From assembly GCA_905250115.1 (NCBI GenBank), contig CAJNOI010000134.1, positions 29,601-93,600 of the forward strand: DNA of 64,000 bases. Reading direction: 5' to 3'. Of the stretch, positions 60,902 through 64,000 are shown piece by piece. How positions within the stretch are numbered: position 1 is the first letter of the stretch; the number at the start of each line of letters is the position of its first letter. The position numbers and the translations under genes are program-made. The notes below the pieces were generated by a model. The model made no database searches and was not told the DNA's origin. It saw nothing but the letters and a program-made list of their open reading frames with translations. This stretch comes from Adineta steineri. Lineage: Eukaryota; Rotifera; Eurotatoria; Adinetida; Adinetidae.

Positions 60902-61778
60902 AGTACACATTAATGACTTCGTTAATACATGTGAACAACTATAAATATATTGTATACTATTTTTCTAAGTTCAGCATAAAATATACTTTTAAAATATCTA
61001 TTGAACTACATTTTCGATATTATTTCTTAATTTCTATTGTACATCTGTATTGCATACATATTGATAGTTAAAGATGACGAAGTCGAGTGATTCTTATCTA
61101 TGGAATGATTAATTACAATGAGAATTTTTTTTTCAATATATCTTGAGGGTATGTGTGTAACAATGAGAGTAGAATAGATACCTACAATCCAACTCATATC
61201 CTTACACTTCTAGTTTTTTATCTTAAGAAAAATGTTCACAAAAAAAGTCATTGATTGTCTTAAGAAATAATTTATATTCATATTTTATAGACAGATAATC
61301 AATCATTGTTTTGTCCTCTGTTGTTTTGAGATCTTTTCTTTCTATATATTAATAGCTTTCATATTTAATCAAGAAGAAGCTGCAAAACATCAATAAACAG
61401 AACGGAAAAAATATATATAAAGGAGGAGGAGGAGGAAAACGAACACATGCTCTAACTCTATCAGTTGATAACTATGCATTCATTCGTATCGTACGAATAG
61501 ACATTCTTCCTACCAATATCGATTTATAACTTTAATGATAAGTAATCATCTGATGTTTTTCGTCGATATGTATGTATCAATGAATTCTAGGCATGTTTTT
61601 TTCTTTCTTATAATTATCGCTTGATTCTCCATGTTATTTACTCATTTAATAACATCCGCCGGATTTGTTATAATAACATGCATTATTCTCTTGTCTTTCT
61701 ATTCTATTAAGACAAGACATTGACGTATCTCGTATAAGAATATTCAACTTGTTTTATCAAATTAATTTTTTTTTAAGT
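60902..61778. other. Spacer with a weak G-rich/C-rich pair
   Basis: A GAGGGTATGTGTGTAA word near 61145 and AACTCATATCCTTACACT near 61191 resemble the TGTGGG hairpins but pair poorly. A GGA-repeat occurs near 61422-61437. Confidence 0.4.
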
Positions 61779-63037
61779 ATGGAATTATTTTCATTAACAA
61801 CAAATATTACAATTACAGATATACAATGGCAAGCATATCCAATTGGTATCTTTCTACTATTATTATGTTTATTTATAATATTAGGAAATTTATTGATTAT
61901 ATATGTTATTATTCGTGAAAATACTTTACATACATCGACATATTATTATATTGCATCATTGGCATTTGCAGATCTTTTAGTTGGATTAATTGTTATGCCA
62001 TTTGCATTTATATTTGAAATGACTAATGATGAGTATTGGTTATTTCGACGAAATTTACAATTTCTATGTGATTATTGGCATTCAATGGATATTTTCGCTT
62101 CTACAGCGTCAATTTTTGCTTTATGTATTATTGGATTAGATCGTTATATAGCAATTACAAAACCAATTGAATATCTAAATTCATTTCTATCAAAAAAATG
62201 GGATTATATATTATCAATTATATGGATAACGTCGGCAGTCATAGCATTTCCAGCTGTAGCTGTTTTTGGAACAGCACAAACAGTTTCTCGTATGTAAAGA
62301 AAAAATTTTTTAATCCGAAGATAAGTATTGTATTTCATTTAGGACAATTATCGATATCAAATGAAACACTATCAACATCTTCATCGTCATTTAAAGAATG
62401 TGAATTTCCAAATAATCCATATTATATCTTATTCATTTCGATTATCTCGTTTTATTTACCATTAATTGTTATGATTTATTTTTATATTCAAGTTTATGCA
62501 GCAGCAAGACAACAAGCTGTAGCACTTCGTACTGGTTATAAACATCATTATCGAATTAAATCCGCGAAATTATTGATTCCAAAATTGCATTTGAAAAAAA
62601 ATAATGAGAAAGAACAATCAACAACGTCCACACCTTCAGATCTAATAACACTTCGTATTCATCATGGTAAATATCATAATCCAAGTATAGAATCGATTAA
62701 TGAAAAATCAATGAATAAAACTAAAAGAAAACCTGTACAAACTAAAATTTCTTGGAAAAAATTTTCCAAAGATCAAAAAGCAGCGAAATTCATTGGTATT
62801 ATTATGGGTGCATTTGTATTTTGTTGGCTACCTTACTTCGTATATTTCTTATTAAGTGGTGTATTTTTCATTCGTTTAAAAGACGAACATTATCATGAAC
62901 TTTTATTCAAAATATTCTCTTGGCTTGGATATGCTAATTCTGCTTTAGATGTTCTCGTTTATGTTGCCACTTCAAAAGAATTACGAATGACATTTTCTAA
63001 ATTATTCGTACCACATAGATGTAGACGTACACATTGA
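61779..63037 (+). CDS. Biogenic-amine-type G-protein-coupled receptor
   Basis: Two exons, 61779-62289 and 62343-63037, total 1206 nt (401 aa). All seven helices are present. TM2 has SLAFADLLVGLIVMPF. TM3 carries the amine-binding Asp in HSMDIFASTASIFAL and the DRY motif in GLDRYIAITKPIEY. TM5 has the serines of FISIISFYLPLIVMIYFYI. TM6 reads GIIMGAFVFCWLPYFVYFL, a classic FCWLPYF. Intracellular loop 3 is long and basic (about 140 residues). These features place it with dopamine, serotonin or octopamine/tyramine receptors; the exact ligand is undetermined. TM7 reads WLGYANSALDVLVYVATS, where NPxxY has become DVLVY, so the Pro kink is lost. It is a plasma-membrane receptor, probably neuronal. 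Confidence 0.88.
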
Positions 63038-63170
63038 TTTATATAGATAAAAAGCAATTTCAAAATTTATTCAAGAAGTTTTTTTTTCTAAAATATGCTT
63101 GACCGCCAACCCTTACGTTTACCTGAATGCTATTCTTTTGAACTAGTGTTTGAATAACTAATTGAGTCAA
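63038..63170. other. Short spacer
   Basis: Nothing recognisable between two converging genes. Confidence 0.4.
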
Positions 63171-64000
63171 TCAAAGAAAGTATTGATGTATATGATGAAG
63201 AAATGATGTTAGAATATCAGGAGAAAAAAAACGTCGATTGAAATTTGACTGAAAACTTAAACCAAGTACAAACAAATTGCCTTTTCCCATATGCGATCGA
63301 TCGCTTGAAAATAACATTTGAAATAGTTCAATAATTATTTCTGTATCAGAACTTTCCATATACAGGCTGTTCAATTTGGGTGATCGAATAGAAATATTCC
63401 AAGTACTATCTATGAGAGTTTTAAGTATAGCAGGAGAATCTCCAAAACATTGTTCATGATATGCAATGAGAGTACTGCAATGCGATATTTGTTTAGGAGT
63501 TAAATTTTTTTCCAGCTGCGTCGCGTTTATATTTCGTACAAATTTCTTAGTGAAACGATTGTAGACGAATAAAGTCGCATATGAGAATTCGAAATTTTTT
63601 GAAACGTGTTTCAGCGTAAGTGCTTTCAATATCTATCTGCAGCTTATCTAATGTAATCTGTACCTTGATCAGTTGTTTAATGTTTATCATAACCTCAAAG
63701 AATTTTGTTAGCACTTCAATATCGTGTATATTGATGGAGAGACATTTAATGTAGGCCATCTGTGAAACATTTTGAAAGTCACCGGTTGTAAATATCTACG
63801 TGGGTCGCAAAGTTAATATTGTTAAGTTAGAGAGTGATGAGATCTTCATGATTTTGACTGTATCTTGATTACAACTTGTCACTGACAATACTGATAATGA
63901 TGGTAACGAAAGAACTTTAGTTAAAAATGTATCCGAATACTGTGAATGATATATGGTTATTGAACCAGCGAATATATGAGTGAAGTAATTGTGAATGATT
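63171..64000 (-). pseudogene. Broken F-box/LRR-like gene (5' end beyond right edge)
   Basis: Reading from the right edge, leucine-rich segments appear (VLSLPSLSVLSVTSCN, KISSLSNLTILTL), then an in-frame TAG near 63807, then MAYIKCLSINIHDIEVLTKF and KQLIKVQITLDKLQIDIES. The next part (FVYNRFTKKFVRNINATQLE to the TAA near 63171) continues only in another frame, so a frameshift lies near 63600. The style matches the F-box/LRR family seen at 8929-11204, but no F-box is visible because the start lies outside the window. It could instead be an intact gene with introns I cannot place; the short overlap of the two frames argues for a frameshift. Function as a ubiquitin-ligase adaptor is inferred from family only. 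Confidence 0.45.

Noticed and set aside
60657-60944. Valine-rich 95-codon frame through the Gly/Cys gene
   Set aside because: It is a frame shadow of the GGTGGA repeat; the Gly/Cys frame has the upstream ATG, TATA box and varied N-terminus.

Overview
The window looks like nuclear DNA of a bdelloid rotifer (Rotaria- or Adineta-like). The evidence is AT-rich DNA with compact genes, GT-AG introns mostly 45-60 nt long, several gene families that are typically expanded in bdelloids (ADP-ribosyltransferase/TPR proteins, RING-less B-box/NHL proteins, F-box/LRR proteins, diverse GPCRs), an intron-free GH28 polygalacturonase-like gene of probable foreign origin, and short tracts of TGTGGG, the bdelloid telomere hexamer. 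The species is inferred from this content; no marker gene was available.

Layout. 1-1806: N-terminal part of an ART-TPR gene leaving the left edge. 3270-3547: orphan VCP/p97 exon. 3767-6727: complete Smaug/SAMD4 RNA-binding repressor. 8263-8558: small two-exon gene of unknown function. 8929-11204: F-box/LRR gene with two in-frame TGA codons. 12141-15250: ERICH3-like ciliary gene (13 exons). 15714-17123: GH28. 18687-21473: second ART-TPR gene, split by one in-frame TAA. 23600-24480: dead GPCR. 25193-26117: intact GPCR. 26879-28030: B-box protein. 28776-29999: cathepsin L. 30111-33704: PUM3/Puf6. 34509-35515: sphingomyelin-synthase-like enzyme. 36532-37005: prefoldin 5. 37571-37898: two tRNAs (initiator Met, Asp). 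38771-40100: syntaxin. 41066-43785: EGF plus STRA6-like receptor. 45511-46325: LRR protein. 46681-47301: four-TM claudin-like protein. 49259-54169: tandem pair of B-box/coiled-coil/NHL genes, the first cut by a 100-N assembly gap. 56427-57053: Thr-rich single-pass protein. 58235-59470: membrane-anchored Hint (hedgehog-type) protein. 60434-60901: Gly/Cys-rich protein. 61779-63037: biogenic-amine-type GPCR. 63171-64000: broken LRR-like gene.

There are no operons. Genes lie on both strands with AT-rich spacers and little functional linkage. Housekeeping genes (PUM3, prefoldin, tRNAs, syntaxin, SMS) are mixed with fast-evolving families that are partly decaying. Nine exon models (including those with more than two exons) were checked by adding exon lengths: each totals a multiple of three.

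Non-coding structure of note: a family of short hairpins with TGTGGG-like arms, one inside a PUM3 intron; a 142-bp foldback element; a two-sided array of GGTCAGTA words; a piggyBac-like remnant; and a conserved duplicated block upstream of both NHL genes. The candidates I rate highest for an undescribed system are the ART-TPR proteins with a receiver-like N-terminus, the membrane-tethered Hint protein, and the TGTGGG hairpins.
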